Below, piece after piece: positions 8,601 to 28,915 of a stretch of 64,000 nt of DNA. The notes beneath the pieces are model-generated. The model was not told where the DNA came from, made no database searches, and saw only the letters and a list, made by a program, of their open reading frames with translations. The stretch comes from Adenophora triphylla var. japonica. Its lineage: Eukaryota > Streptophyta > Magnoliopsida > Asterales > Campanulaceae. Each line of letters starts with the position of its first letter. The first letter of the stretch is position 1. A program made the translations under genes and the position numbers. Location of the stretch: contig JAFEMH010000937.1 of the NCBI GenBank assembly GCA_022495995.1, positions 186,001 through 250,000 on the forward strand, written 5' to 3'.

Positions 8601-11600
8601 TTCCATCTGGTTTCTTCTTTGGATACACATCAAGCAACTCCACCTTGACCTGTCCAAAAGGTAGCACACAAGAACTAATAACTTCGCCTCCATCAAACAC
8701 AGTCACGTCCTTTATAAACCCGCTGAAATTTTCAAAACCCAGATTCTCCCACAGTAAACAACCATATTTTTTAACAATATTTTCCCAACATTCAAATTCA
8801 ATGTTACTTTCATTTTCCAGCCATTTGATTAACCTCTCCTTCATCAGACTTCAATGATTTATTCGTTTCCTTTTTCTCATTCAGTTATGCAATTCATCAG
8901 TATATGAACTTCCCTTCACTTGAAATACATCAACTAAATCAAACTCCAACAATCTTTTAGTTTCTTTTTTCTCCTCGTGAACATGCAAATCAACAACACC
9001 GATACTCATTTCTTTATCATCAATTCCAGAACTCACCTTCTTGTCATTGGCAGCATCTCTAGCTCCCTCAAGTTGGACCAAACAATCAGTAGACTCACCC
9101 CTATTGTCCGGCTGCTTCATTGTTACAATTCTTCCCTCCTCACTAACTTGCAGCCCTGAAAAATTCAAGGTTTCAGCAACTCGAGTTTCCTCGACTCCAT
9201 TTACTCCCACAAGGCTAACTGGTGATCTCGCTGCTTCCAACTGATTCTTATCGTGTTGTTTTCCCTGAACTGGCCAAAAAACCCCACTAACAACACCATT
9301 CCACATCATATTAGGGTTCATATACATATTGTGTGGCCCATATGGAGAGTAATATGGTATACATTGATTATAAGAGTTGATAAGGGCTTGGGAATCAACA
9401 GTTTGAACAGGATATTGAGCATTTGAAGGATACCATGAATAAGTTTGTGAATCACTAGGGATAGATGAGGAAGGGTAGTAGGTGCATGAATTTGCAAATT
9501 GATTAGGTGATGAGTAGTTGAAATATGAGCATTGGGTGTTCAGACCTTGTAACTGAGCATTAGGATTTTGAACAATTGGGCAAACCAGAGATATATATGA
9601 GGTCTGTGTAGTGGTGTTTAATTGATGAGAATTAAATGGTGAGGTAATGTGAGAGTATCTAGAGAAAGTAGGGTTAATGGAATACCTAGCTTCAGATCCA
9701 TTGTTTCTCTCCATCATAGTATTCACAGTATTCATCATCTCGGTTAATCTACCTTCCATTCTCTCCCATTGTTTGTCGATTATCTCCAACCCATTCAACC
9801 TAGCTCCATCCGCCATGGATACAGAAGCAGTCCGGGGATCGACTGTTTTGATACCACTTGTAATAGCCGAGCAATCCAAACAGGGGCAAACTAAGGATTG
9901 CATTACTTTAAAATTCAATTCAATCAGAAATGAGGAAATGGAATTGATTAAACACAACAATCTATCGGAACAAGCTAGAATAAGTAATTCGAAGAACAAA
10001 ACAGCTACTGAATTAAGCTAAATATAACTATGGCTACTCCTATGAAAGCAAAAAGAAGGAAAACAATCGTAATATCAATCCACACCTCGATCCTGACTCC
10101 TGAGCCCTAGCTGGATTATATATGTGATCCTCAACGACCTTCAACGCATCACGAGCCATTCACGTGATATGCTCTAATGACGATGCTACTCTCACTAATG
10201 ACTGCCAAAAGTCGCAACTACCCCTCGTCAATTACGCGACTGTTACAGGCTAATTGACACTCACATGCCTGGTAACCCCAAACGTAAATGTCAGTTGCAC
10301 AAAGTAGATACATTTCTCTGTACGATAGGTTGTGTCGGAACCACTTAATTTGTTGATGAGTCATCGGGAATTTCGTGTAGGCATGCAATGTTAATGGAGG
10401 ATTTTCCATATTTTGCACATCAATAAATCATTTAGTAATAAAATGCATTATGGCCAAGAGGGCCAATGTGGATATAAAAGATCTAGAATTGTATCAAAGG
10501 ACCTAGATGAACAACAGGAGCTAGTTCAATATCTCAATCTTTCTTTTTTATTTGATCAGGCGTAAACTAATTGTCTTTGACTTCCGACGTTTTATTTGTG
10601 CTTAAAGTGATTGTTTTGGGTTTGACTTCAATAGTCAATTGGGAAGTCTTGGATCCCTCCTTGATCACTTGACCAATTGACCAGTAGTGGCATGACAATT
10701 CATCCACTTGGATAATGTAGAATGATAAAATAAGACGTCAATATTGAGTACTCTCTAGCACACATCTACGCGAAGGAGATTTAGAACAAGATCACCCAAT
10801 CTCAATCATCAATTCATCGTCAGGCCATTGACTCCACAAATCATTTTTCCTATCCTGGCCACAAACCATATGATACATAGAACTACAACTTCACACTCTC
10901 TCTTAGATCTTAGTCATGATGACCTTAATATAAATACATTTAAGGTTGGTTCTCTTATTACTCCCTCCGTTCCAAAATGAATGTCCAAAAAAAAAAAAAT
11001 TCAAATTTGCTCTTTCGAGCAAATTTGAATTTTTTTTGGGCATTCATTTTGGGATAGAGGTAGTATAACTTAGAGAGAAGTAAGGTTTATTACTATTAAA
11101 GTGTGTGAAGAATTAGATTGCTTACACATATGAAACTTGAAAACTTTGTTATAGGCATTGTGTATTTCAAATGAATAGATAATTCTCAAAAATTATCATT
11201 TTTCTCAAAGAAGTATATGTTCAATAAATCTTAGTTGATGGAGCCACATCTAACAAAAAGTAGCAATGTTCCTACTGTAAAGCCATTTTTGAATATTGAT
11301 TGCTTATGAGAACATTCCAGGAGTTTTTATTTGAAAATTAAACATTAGTTGATTTTCATAAACCATGATGAAACAATGTAGTTACATATGTAAAATCCGT
11401 ATACCTAACTTAAATATATTTCCACTCTTAAAATATACTCCCTCCATCCCAAAATAAATGTTGCTCTTTCCTTTTTAGTCCATCCAAATATTGTCGCGTT
11501 TCTAAATAAGGAAATAGACTTGGTGCAATTTTGTCATTGTATAAGCATTGCACAAACAAGTAAAGCACATTCCTTAAAAACGTTGACATGTTTAATGCAA

Positions 11601-14600
11601 CATTTATTATGTACGGAGGGAGTAGGATTTTGTGATTCCAACTGTATTGTCTTTAGTTGGGTTTCTAAGTTATTGGCTGATGGAATCTGTTTCTCCATGT
11701 TTAATGTATGCAAAACTTAATGGTATGGGAGTGTCACATGGATGATAAATCGGGTAAAGTTCTTACTATTATTAGAAGTTAACACCCACAACCACACCCA
11801 TATATTACCTTACCTAAGTCGAGTTAGCATATAACTCTCCCAAATCAGGACAACAAATAAAAAGGACGACATCATTGCAATGTAGGAGTTGCTACCCAAT
11901 AGCTTGACCTTAGACTATAATCATCTCCAACTTGCTTATCAGGCCTTTCTAATGTGGCACGTAGGCACGTAGTCACTTCTGTAACTTGTAATTTACATAA
12001 AACTTATGTGCTCCTTTGCTACATTTGCAGGCAAAGTAGGCCTTCAAGGAAATTCAGTTGGTCTACGGGCCATAACACAATCTAGATGCAGGAAGCTTGT
12101 TAATAATCAAAGATCTCTTCGTGTTTGTGCTCTCTTTGGAGGAAAGAAGGAAAATAACGATAAGGATGATGGATCTTCAAAGGTTACTGCAATACTCTTT
12201 TTTTGTGGTTAAGATTACATGTTCAGCATTCTTCTGGTTTAATAAAGTGTGAAGTTGTTAACAGCACCTTTTGTTGTTACTGGATGGTGTGCAACTAAGT
12301 TTATAAATATGTTACTTCAAAGTAGCTTCAGTTATGTCTCAAATAAATTTATATTTGATGCTTTAGTCGAGTTTGATGTATTTTGATACATAATACTCCC
12401 TCTCTTCCACTCAAAGAGTTCAGCTCTATGTTTTAAAGCCAACAATGGAATATACATATATTCCAAATCAAATTAGTATTCAACATATGTGTTCTACTTT
12501 AGATTTTGAATTTCCAAACATCTCATATTAGATATATAATGAATCACAACTTTTATTAATTTAGATGATTCTTCTGTCAAATTTTAATCACCTGGACCAA
12601 AAAAGGGGGTCAAAACTGGTCTTGTTACGAGGAGAGACTGTGTTTAGTACCATGTAATCAGAAATTCCCACTGAGTTGATCATAGTATATTCTTTCCTTG
12701 TATGGAAGCATAAAATCCCGCCTGAAAGACATTTGAAAGGGGACTGATATGTTTGAAGTCCAAATTTTACCCACCTTCTTTTTTAGTTATTACACAAGAA
12801 CTACGCATGCAAGTGAAGATGTGGTTGAAGCTGTTACAAATTCACGTTTACTTTGAAGCTCTCATTTTGTATTAACTTTTGTTTGTAGTACCATATTTTA
12901 GATGTGCCCTTTAACAAATTTGTTTACAGTATAATCAACTTTGTATTGTGTTTATGCCTTTTCCAAGTTGTAACTTCTCTGTTGCCACTAATACAAAAAA
13001 TTTTCTATTGTTGAATTTAGGCAGGTATTATGGGAAACATGCAAAATTTATATGAGACTGTGAAGAAAGCGCAAATGGTTGTCCAGGTTGAGGCAGTGCG
13101 CGTGCAAAAAGAACTTGCTGTGTACGTAATGCTTATTAGAATCCAATGATCAAATAAATCCTTGTTTCTTATTTTTGTATTTGTTTTCTGGATAAAGCGC
13201 ATTGCTGACTTCATCTTTTCTTATGATTTTCAGAGCTGAGTTTGATGGTTACTGTGAAGGGGAGTTAATTAAGGTTGGTTCTTCCTCCTTTATGTTTTAG
13301 TGATTTGTCCTACTCGTACATTTTATTTCAGCTAATGAAAATCAGATTTAAGTTTTTCTGGATGAGAGTCTACCATACGGAACAGAGAATCCTATTTGTC
13401 CATGAATAATACAGGAATGTTCTACAAGTGCTTGCTTTCCGTGTCAAACACTTCTCTTTGGAGAGGCCCATATCTCTTTTCATACAGATAAAAGTCCTAC
13501 TGGTGCTTGCCTTGATTAAATAACTACTCGAATACGTTCTATTCTTATTGTCTAGTCACTAGTGTTGGTCAATGTATATTTGTTTGTCCTCTTTGACTTG
13601 CCGCTCAGTTGCAAGCAAAAATCGAATTACTATCTTGAAGTTTGAAGAATGGATGAAATGACTAGACAAAACTAAAATATTAATTTTCTTTTTTACTAAA
13701 GCAAGCTCTCCTTTCTATTTGGTTTCTTACAGGTAACGCTATCTGGTAATCAGCAACCCATACGTACCGAAATTACAGAGGCTGCAATGGAGTTAGGTGC
13801 AGAGGTAAGTCTACTTTATTTTTGCTCGACCTTTTGTTTCTTTCTTTACACAGCCGTATATCTTATTCATCAGTCAATAAGATAACTCGTCTGCAGATTT
13901 TTATCTTACTGGCTTTCTATAGTTTTTTTTTTCACTCACTTTTCATCTCTAAATTCCTCATGTTCAAAGTTTTATGCTTTAAAAATATTACTCCTACAAA
14001 CTGAAGATAATGAAAAAGATTGCTATTCACATTTCAGGCCAAGCTGATGATGTGTTAGATCTGATGAGACTGTTGATTGAAGCATCTCCTTGTTGTCCTA
14101 AAAATTTATTATGATGTTTATACATGTGGAACAACCCTTGTCAAAAAAGTACGAGAGCAACTTCTGTTCCACTCTATAGGTCAAATGGGATGAGATAAGG
14201 ATCCAGTTTGCATAAAACTACAAATTGATTACGTCCGTCCTAATAAAATGAGTCGCATAGTAGTGGTACAGTTTTCAAGGATGTAGCTTTACTTGCTTGT
14301 ACCTTTATGAAATTGCACTAAAATTATTCCTTCTTTTAGAAATGCAACTCTTTTTATGAATGGAGTAGCTCATTACCCTGTAGTGGCTGGAGACGCTTGC
14401 ACTCAGACATCCTTTCTTTTCCTCCTCCCCCTCTTCTTTTTCTTCACTGTGAAACTTGCTCAGTTCTTCCAACTGATGTCTAAATGTCCTTTTCCCAGTA
14501 ATTCTTCAGAAAAATTGTAGTCTAAAGAGTATTTTTTAGTGGCCAGCTTATTGTTGAAAGCTTGGCAAATGAAATCAGATGGATTATAATCTTGTTTGAT

Positions 14601-15827
14601 GCTGAGCAGATTATCACATAAGCGTAGTTATTCACATGATTCTTTTCGTGTATTATAAATCTATGTTCTTGATGCATATGGTGGTACGTCTATGTACTGC
14701 AGGATGCTTTGGTATTAAAATAGATAAAAAATCATAGGTAGCTCCCAGAAGGTTTATTTTCCGACTCGTACGAAAGGCGGTTTCAAATCTTAATATATTT
14801 TTGTTTGGTCCAGCTCTGTATTGATTTATAAAACTGGATTTAATATCTAAGATACACTGTGAGGATACTGAGATGCATATGACAAATGCCATTTTTAAAT
14901 CTATTAGATTTAGCGTAAATTACTGACAACTAAGATGTTTGCTTGTAATTTATGTTTCTGTTTTCTTGAGAGATAATGTCTGATTAATTGTACTAAATTC
15001 TTGTGAGAAACGTAATTTTCCTTTCATCCCAATTGAAGATGTTTGCTTTGACGTATTGTGCAAATTAAGAGAAAGGGTTGAATTAACCGCTAACTTATTA
15101 AAATAATTTTGGCCACAATTTCCAGTTGATTTTGTTGATATGAAATGATTTTTCTCCAACACAATTTTAAGGTATCAAAGACATTAAAAAGGGCAGCCCG
15201 GTGCACCAAAGCATCCTCTTGTAGCGAGGGTCCGGGGAAGGGTCCCCACCACAAGGGTGAAATGTTGGCAAACCTTACCCTATTATGGTAAAATAATAGT
15301 TTTGTGGAAGGGAACTATACCTCTGCAGTTAGGACAAATAAAACAGGAGTTTGTACCTCTTCAATTAGGAGTTTGGGATGTAGGAAACGATTAAAATGAT
15401 CATAACCTGGCTTGCTTAGATTTTTGATTGATGTCAAGACTCTAGCTTTCTGCAGAATCATTTGATTATACACAGTTGCAATCCTTGTGATCTTTGTGTT
15501 CTCTTGGACATTTCGTGATGGTTAATTTGGTGAAATTTAACGACGAACAGAAGCAAAGTTCAAACAGTTACAGTGGGAATTTAAGCTTAATATATTTCTT
15601 TTGATGCAGAAGCTTTCTCTTTTGATTACCGAGGCTTACCAGGATGCTCATCAAAAAAGTGTTCAGGTTATCCTACATATTCTGGCTTTTGTAATGTCAA
15701 CTCTCTGCTTAAAAATTGTTGCCCAACTGTAAGTGGTGACTCTTTTAACTTGCTTCAGGCGATGAAGCAAAGGATGGGTGATCTTGCACAGAGCTTAGGA
15801 ATGCCAGCCGGATTTGACTTGAACTAG
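5681..15827 (+). CDS. STIC2: chloroplast nucleoid-associated YbaB/EbfC-family protein, STIC2-like
   Basis: Seven exons join into one open frame of 194 codons: 5681-5774, 12031-12182, 13021-13121, 13234-13273, 13733-13804, 15610-15666 and 15759-15827. Every junction has GT-AG ends and keeps phase. The first about 75 residues are Ser/Arg/Asn-rich, like a chloroplast transit peptide. From residue 84 the protein matches the YbaB/EbfC fold (GNMQNLYETVKKAQ, EAVRVQKELAVAEFDG, TLSGNQQPIRTEITEAAMEL, then DLAQSLGMPAG at the C-terminus). Bacterial YbaB binds DNA. The Arabidopsis homologue STIC2 acts in the stroma in thylakoid protein targeting. Whether this copy is STIC2 or its close paralogue cannot be decided here. 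Intron 1 is 6.26 kb and contains an antisense LTR retrotransposon and two MITEs. The start is the first ATG in exon 1. Confidence 0.88.
6080..6461 (-). repeat. downstream (3') LTR of the intron-1 element
   Basis: This 382-bp direct repeat of 9859-10247 is bounded TGTAATAGCC...GACTGTTACA on the + strand, with about a dozen differences and a 7-bp indel from its partner. That divergence points to a fairly recent insertion. Confidence 0.9.
6723..7250 (-). CDS. two adjoining ORFs of unknown identity inside the intron-1 LTR element
   Basis: One ORF runs 7250-7041 (69 aa) and ends with a stop. A second begins at 7037 and runs to 6723 (104 aa). Neither matches a family I recognise. The second contains VEGDLDGQLDVAQIEVTSYL and a weakly hydrophobic C-terminus. 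They are read in the same direction as the element's other ORFs and precede the polypurine tract, so they may be the decayed end of a longer captured sequence. Expression is uncertain. Confidence 0.3.
7382..8008 (-). CDS. chimeric ORF with an FKBP-like segment (208 aa), in the LTR element
   Basis: Residues about 22-80 (VSWKIVSNVTNDKKVAKKIY, KEGKGYESPIEVSVV, EKQVIDGLLKLMTLKMKG) read like a shortened stretch of a multidomain plant FKBP peptidyl-prolyl isomerase of the ROF1/FKBP62 type, where DKKV-KKI-KEGEGYERP and EEQVIDGLD-A-M-MKKGE are typical. The part between the two blocks that should form most of the domain is missing, so isomerase activity is unlikely. The rest (residues 81-208) is not recognised. 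A phrase near residues 170-190 (AMNGIDKVVLSGG) faintly resembles the HSP70 ATPase region. The ORF lies downstream of the chimeric ORF at 8844-8044, in a different frame. It is inferred to be a captured, rearranged host sequence. Confidence 0.5.
   Translation of the reverse strand: MSDGQSYTVFKEDLSSLHGAMVSWKIVSNVTNDKKVAKKIYKEGKGYESPIEVSVVQTEKQVIDGLLKLMTLKMKGVELPSVVHELITDILIIDRDQQRSIEYVRGGLREVIQQDCQGVHVIVIHDFSVDFVWKSTSSDRMLLEWFSTASEINFSSVVQICDLQGSEQRYVEAMNGIDKVVLSGGLVSKGSISSDASTQNLWGMIKGM
8044..8844 (-). CDS. chimeric ORF with HSP70-like and aldehyde-dehydrogenase-like segments (266 aa)
   Basis: Residues about 143-186 (TVASLAYGFELKNRKT, ILFDPGGGTFDFNVL) match the HSP70 nucleotide-binding signature, closest in phrasing to the plastid form. 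Residues about 203-247 (KQPVGVVGEITPWNF, VPDIAFGCIVVIKPFGLTTF) match the N-terminal Rossmann region of aldehyde dehydrogenases, closest to succinate-semialdehyde dehydrogenase. The first 140 residues are not recognised. Both matched pieces are far too short to be active and carry changes at conserved sites (DLGGGTFD has become DPGGGTFD). Two unrelated cellular domains side by side in one frame, inside an LTR element, indicate transduction and fusion of host cDNA pieces. It may still be translated. Confidence 0.6.
   Translation of the reverse strand: MKERLIKWLENESNIEFECWENIVKKYGCLLWENLGFENFSGFIKDVTVFDGGEVISSCVLPFGQVKVELLDVYPKKKPDGKAAMFVRAHGEIETLVVANYELGNGITKKLKIDCSLNNNAMEFMRGLRTILTGFITDLVGVLKALSITSELTVASLAYGFELKNRKTIILFDPGGGTFDFNVLGDGDMISTTLIDRCLFASKQPVGVVGEITPWNFLLVMINQKVVPDIAFGCIVVIKPFGLTTFVDYSGNMLNKKFNTYSRPTK
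8881..9816 (-). CDS. gag-like ORF of the intron-1 LTR element (311 aa)
   Basis: The frame is open upstream into the LTR, but the ATG at 9816 lies just after the primer-binding site and gives the expected gag-type start MADGARLNGLEIIDKQWERM, followed by a Met-rich helical segment (EGRLTEMMNTVNTMMERN). The middle (residues about 45-190) is low complexity, rich in Ser, Tyr, Asn, Gln and Pro. The C-terminal third is charged (NDKKVSSGIDDKEM, EEKKETKRLLEF). No zinc knuckle (CX2CX4HX4C) is seen, which is unusual for a gag. It may supply a truncated particle protein or be relic sequence. The ORF's intactness favours recent activity. Confidence 0.5.
   Translation of the reverse strand: MADGARLNGLEIIDKQWERMEGRLTEMMNTVNTMMERNNGSEARYSINPTFSRYSHITSPFNSHQLNTTTQTSYISLVCPIVQNPNAQLQGLNTQCSYFNYSSPNQFANSCTYYPSSSIPSDSQTYSWYPSNAQYPVQTVDSQALINSYNQCIPYYSPYGPHNMYMNPNMMWNGVVSGVFWPVQGKQHDKNQLEAARSPVSLVGVNGVEETRVAETLNFSGLQVSEEGRIVTMKQPDNRGESTDCLVQLEGARDAANDKKVSSGIDDKEMSIGVVDLHVHEEKKETKRLLEFDLVDVFQVKGSSYTDELHN
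9859..10247 (-). repeat. upstream (5') LTR of the intron-1 element
   Basis: This 389-bp direct repeat of 6080-6461 lies next to the primer-binding site at 9841-9856, which identifies it as the 5' LTR of a - strand element. GGCTA follows its outer end. Confidence 0.9.
10961..11063. mobile_element. short Stowaway-type MITE (103 bp)
   Basis: This near-perfect hairpin has CTCCCTCCGTTCC at the left, GGATAGAGGTAG at the right and TA on both sides. The stem includes CAAAATGAATGTCC. It lies in intron 1 of the STIC2-like gene. Members of the same mini-family are at 22477, 62268 and 63635. Confidence 0.85.
11438..11622. mobile_element. Stowaway-type MITE (185 bp)
   Basis: Left end CTCCCTCCATCCC, right end GTACGGAGGGAG, TA duplications at 11436-11437 and 11623-11624. 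It is in intron 1 of the STIC2-like gene. Confidence 0.75.
14232..14365. mobile_element. degenerate Stowaway-type MITE (134 bp)
   Basis: Imperfect terminal repeats (CGTCCGTCCTAATAAAATGA and inverse TTTTTATGAATGGAG) are flanked by TA. It lies in the intron between exons 5 and 6 of the STIC2-like gene. Confidence 0.5.
15188..15312 (+). repeat. SINE-like dispersed repeat
   Basis: The GC-rich phrase GGGCAGCCCGGTGCACC, followed by GGTCCGGGGAAGGGT, is one I associate with a common plant dispersed repeat of probable tRNA-derived SINE origin. The 3' end and target duplication could not be fixed. It is in the intron before STIC2-like exon 6. Confidence 0.4.
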
Positions 15828-16536
15828 TATTTCCCTCTTGAAGCGAGCATCTTTTAAAAGGCAGCAATGTTGAGTACTAAGTAGGAAAAAGGTCAATCTT
15901 GTACGTACTGTTTAACTTGAGATTCGTAATGGGAATAAATTTATCACTTATAAAGTTCCATTTGAGTGATATCTCTGACTGTATGTTAATTTGTTTAGTG
16001 TGTTTACCACCATAAAAAGGACCATAATCCATCTTTTTTTTACTCTTTCTTTGTTATGGATTCTTTTCTCACTTCGAATACTGGTGGTTGGCCTAGGAGA
16101 AACAAATTAATGTTAAAACACAAACATTATCCTTTTTGTCTTGAACAGAAGGGCTAGAATTTAGGCTTTCTTTTTGTCTTTTCAGACCATCCAAATTAAG
16201 AAGGAAGAAATGTCTGCAGCAAACCAAGAGAAACTCAGGAGGTCTATTGCAAGTGTGTTTGCTAGCAAATGATTAGGAGAATGTTTGCCTTGTATCCGTG
16301 TTTCAATGATAGAAAGAGTAATTACACATTTCCTGAAGAATTATGACTTCGTTTCTGTACTTCAATTAAATGACCTCACTATCTAATGCTATCAACTTTG
16401 AACAGTTCATTGAAACCGAATTTATGAATCCATGATTCGTATGCTTTTCATTTCACCCCACAATTTTTGGTGGGCATTTGAATGGATTCAGTTGCTTCAA
16501 TACTAACCACTTTTTACCTATAGGAAATTTATTGCA
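15828..16536. other. convergent intergenic region with a possible extra exon
   Basis: This is the 3' flank shared by the STIC2-like (+) and carboxypeptidase (-) genes. It is mostly non-coding. A stretch at 16186-16272 follows a good acceptor (TTTTCAG) and is open for 28 codons to a stop, ending EKLRRSIASVFASK. It would splice in phase to STIC2-like exon 6, but it resembles nothing I know in YbaB proteins. Confidence 0.35.
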
Positions 16537-26732
<10,196 letters not shown>

Positions 26733-26919
26733 TCTATAGTATAAATGAGGCCTCCCTATGAACAGTATTATGAACAGTTTTAAGGGGCGAATTTCCCATT
26801 TTGTCCTCATACATTTGTCCCTTTCCCATTTTGTCTTTAAAACAAAAAAAAATTTTTACATTAAAAAAAAAAAAAAAAACACCCGTCCTTGGACACGGGA
26901 GGACATGGGCATGTACTAA
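26733..26919 (+). mobile_element. small non-autonomous Helitron (187 bp)
   Basis: Begins A|TCTATAGTATAAATGAGG and ends CTAA|T, with a hairpin (CCCGTCCTTGGACACGGG) upstream of the end. The interior matches 3546-3718 (TTTCCCATTTTGTCC and long A tracts). Confidence 0.75.
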
Positions 26920-26939
26920 TGGCAACATGCCATCTCACC

Positions 26940-27090
26940 ATGTGAACAGTTGAATGAATAGTGTCATATGTCAAATTTTTCATTTTACCCTCACTAATTA
27001 AATTGTCCCTTTTCCATTTTGCCCTTTAAAAAAAAATCTTTTTAAATTAAAAAAAAAACAACACACGTGTCCTTGACAACGGCTTGCTCC
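26940..27090 (+). mobile_element. degenerate mini-Helitron copy
   Basis: It shares TGAACAG, CATTTTACCCTCACTAATTA and CACACGTGTCCTTG with the two clear Helitrons, immediately after the one at 26733. Neither end is intact. Confidence 0.45.
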
Positions 27091-28560
27091 ATTGTCTCAA
27101 TAATGTATGAAAGTTTGTGTTTTTAAGGAGTACAAAAATTAATTGGGATCATGCATAGGAGAGGGGAAGCTGAACATGAAGGATTTAGAATTTGGGTTTT
27201 GTGCCGTTGAATTGTCTATTTTATTACTCTATGTCCCAAAACGGTAATTTCATTTTTTTTTTCATTATTATTATCAATGAATGATTTTTTTGAAAGATTT
27301 TTTTAAGTTGATTTAATTATTTTAATAAAAATATAAAACTTCTTTCTTACGATAGTGATAGTATTGTTGATGGTGTAGTTTTAGATTTACATTATTATTA
27401 TTAAATCAAACTATAATCATTGCTTACAATGTTGAAATTTTGGTTTTGAAAAAGTGGTGTTTGACCGATTTTTGACAGAAAATTCATTTATGTTCCTTTT
27501 TATGTAAATAGAAATAAGTTGTATATTTATAATCTACATCTGGAGTATATTAGTTCGATATATTTATTTTTTCAAAACCAATTTGGGGTGAAAGAGAAAT
27601 TAATGTACAAAGTATTCAAATTGAAACAGGTTTATGAAGAGTTTTGTGAATATAAAAAAGGCATATTATACATTGCCTAGAAAACATAAAGTAGGAAAGT
27701 GTACAAACTTATTCACTTGAAGGAGGTGTGATCTGACGACCAATATCGATCAAGATAGATTTGTGTCTATTCCATATAAAAGGCATCAAAACTCTTGAAA
27801 AACTATAAAAAGACCCCCTCCCCAGAATTGTCAAATTCATTCATTAAGTAATTCACTTCACACCATAAACACAATTTACATGTCTAACTGAATTAATAAA
27901 TTCAGTCAAATATTTAACTGAATTACGAAATTCAGAGGAATTCTCACGGCATCTGTTAGAAGACATAATTATCTTGATACATAGAATCTTAGAGCTAACC
28001 TGCTATTTACTAGAATGGAGTATAGTTGAATATTTTTTAACGTCATTTATACATTTCATCTTTTATCTTTGAATCGGTCGCCGCCTTCAAATTTTAGTTA
28101 AGACAAATTATCATCTTTACTATTAGTGGAAACTTTGTTACTTGATCATCAGTGTTGGACTTCCATTTTTCATTCCCTTTCTGGATCTGAGTATTTATTC
28201 TTTAGCATTTATGTATTCTGTAAATCACATCAAACCAAACCAACATCAAACCGAAAACGAATACATCAAACCATTAATAAACCGAAACTTCTCGGTTTCA
28301 AAACAGCTAAAACCGATATCCTTTGGTTTGGTTTCGGTTCTAACCCTAAATCGAACCAAACCGAACCGTGCACACCCCTAGATAAAACTGAAAAAACCTG
28401 CCTACTAACACAATATGATCCTTTTTTGAATGGATCCCATTGTGGAATAATCAAAGAGCCGCCTCTGCACTTGATGAAATCCGAGGTTGGCTCTACTCTA
28501 ATTGAAACAATCCAAGGAAAAGAACCGACTAGCGAAACAAGCGCCCCAGATGATCCCACA
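27091..28560. other. gene-free stretch
   Basis: AT-rich intergenic DNA without a convincing gene. Bases 28250-28375 contain an AACCGAACC/GGTTTGG-rich stretch of the kind common in plant repeats. A reading frame for EWIPLWNNQRAASALDEIRG at about 28428-28500 probably belongs to the RNase H fragment that follows. Confidence 0.4.
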
Positions 28561-28599
28561 GGGAATCCAGTTCCTAACTTTACTCAGTCCCTCCAGAAT

Positions 28600-28915
28600 G
28601 ACTTTACGAAAAGAGATAAAGCTCGGAGAAGAAACTTAAAAATTGTAAACAGGTCCTCCAAGAATGGCAAGCTGCTAAAGCCGCCGCACATCATTCATTT
28701 AGCATGGTTCATGCCCCTTGTGATCGATACCACCCACCTCCTGAAGGTTATCTCAAAATCAATACAAATGCTTCTTTTTTCAGCGACATCAACGCCATTG
28801 GATTAGGGATGGTAGTTCGCAACAATAATGGAACCTTGAAGCTGTAAGGTGGGCAGCAGACAATGGCCTTACTCAAGTCATTTTTGAGACTGACTCCAAA
28901 CAAATTAGTATTTGA
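28600..28915 (+). pseudogene. RNase H-like domain fragment from a retroelement
   Basis: One frame reads QEWQAAKAAAHHSFSMVHAP, then PPPEGYLKINTNASFFSDIN, AIGLGMVVRNNNGTLKL and a stop. After a gap it continues AVRWAADNGLTQVIFETDSK and stops at 28913-28915. This is the RVT_3-type RNase H domain carried by plant LINEs and related host-like genes. The first catalytic Asp (normally NTDAS) is Asn, the segment with the catalytic Glu is deleted, and two stops interrupt it. It is a non-functional relic. An overlapping 226-codon frame starting at 28126 is not in the domain's frame. Confidence 0.6.

Larger units (their letters stand above)
6080..10247 (-). mobile_element. complete LTR retrotransposon without pol, carrying host-gene-like pieces
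   Basis: Two near-identical terminal repeats (about 97% by eye) bound a 3.4 kb interior. The 5-bp sequence GGCTA lies directly outside both ends (6075-6079 and 10248-10252), a precise target duplication. On the - strand the LTR begins TGTAACAG and ends TATTACA. A tRNA-Met-type primer site (TGGTATCA) follows the upstream LTR at 9856-9841, and a purine-rich tract (AAAGGGGAAGGAT) precedes the downstream LTR at 6474-6462. No protease, reverse transcriptase, RNase H or integrase motif was found, so it must have been mobilised in trans. Interior ORFs resemble a gag N-terminus and then fragments of cellular genes. It sits antisense in intron 1 of the STIC2-like gene. Confidence 0.88.

Noticed and set aside
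6080..10247. Interpretation of 7382-8844 as a resident host gene in antisense to the STIC2-like gene
   Set aside because: The ORFs lie strictly between LTRs with a target duplication, and the matched domains are short fragments fused without the rest of the proteins.
12392..12440. Stowaway-like left end ACTCCCTCTCTTCCACTC
   Set aside because: No matching inverted right end with TA was found downstream. It may be a decayed fragment but cannot be delimited.
28126..28806. 226-codon open frame on the + strand
   Set aside because: It overlaps the RNase H relic in a different frame, its start covers simple AACCGAACC-type repeat, and it matches no protein. The RNase H wording in the neighbouring frame is the better explanation.
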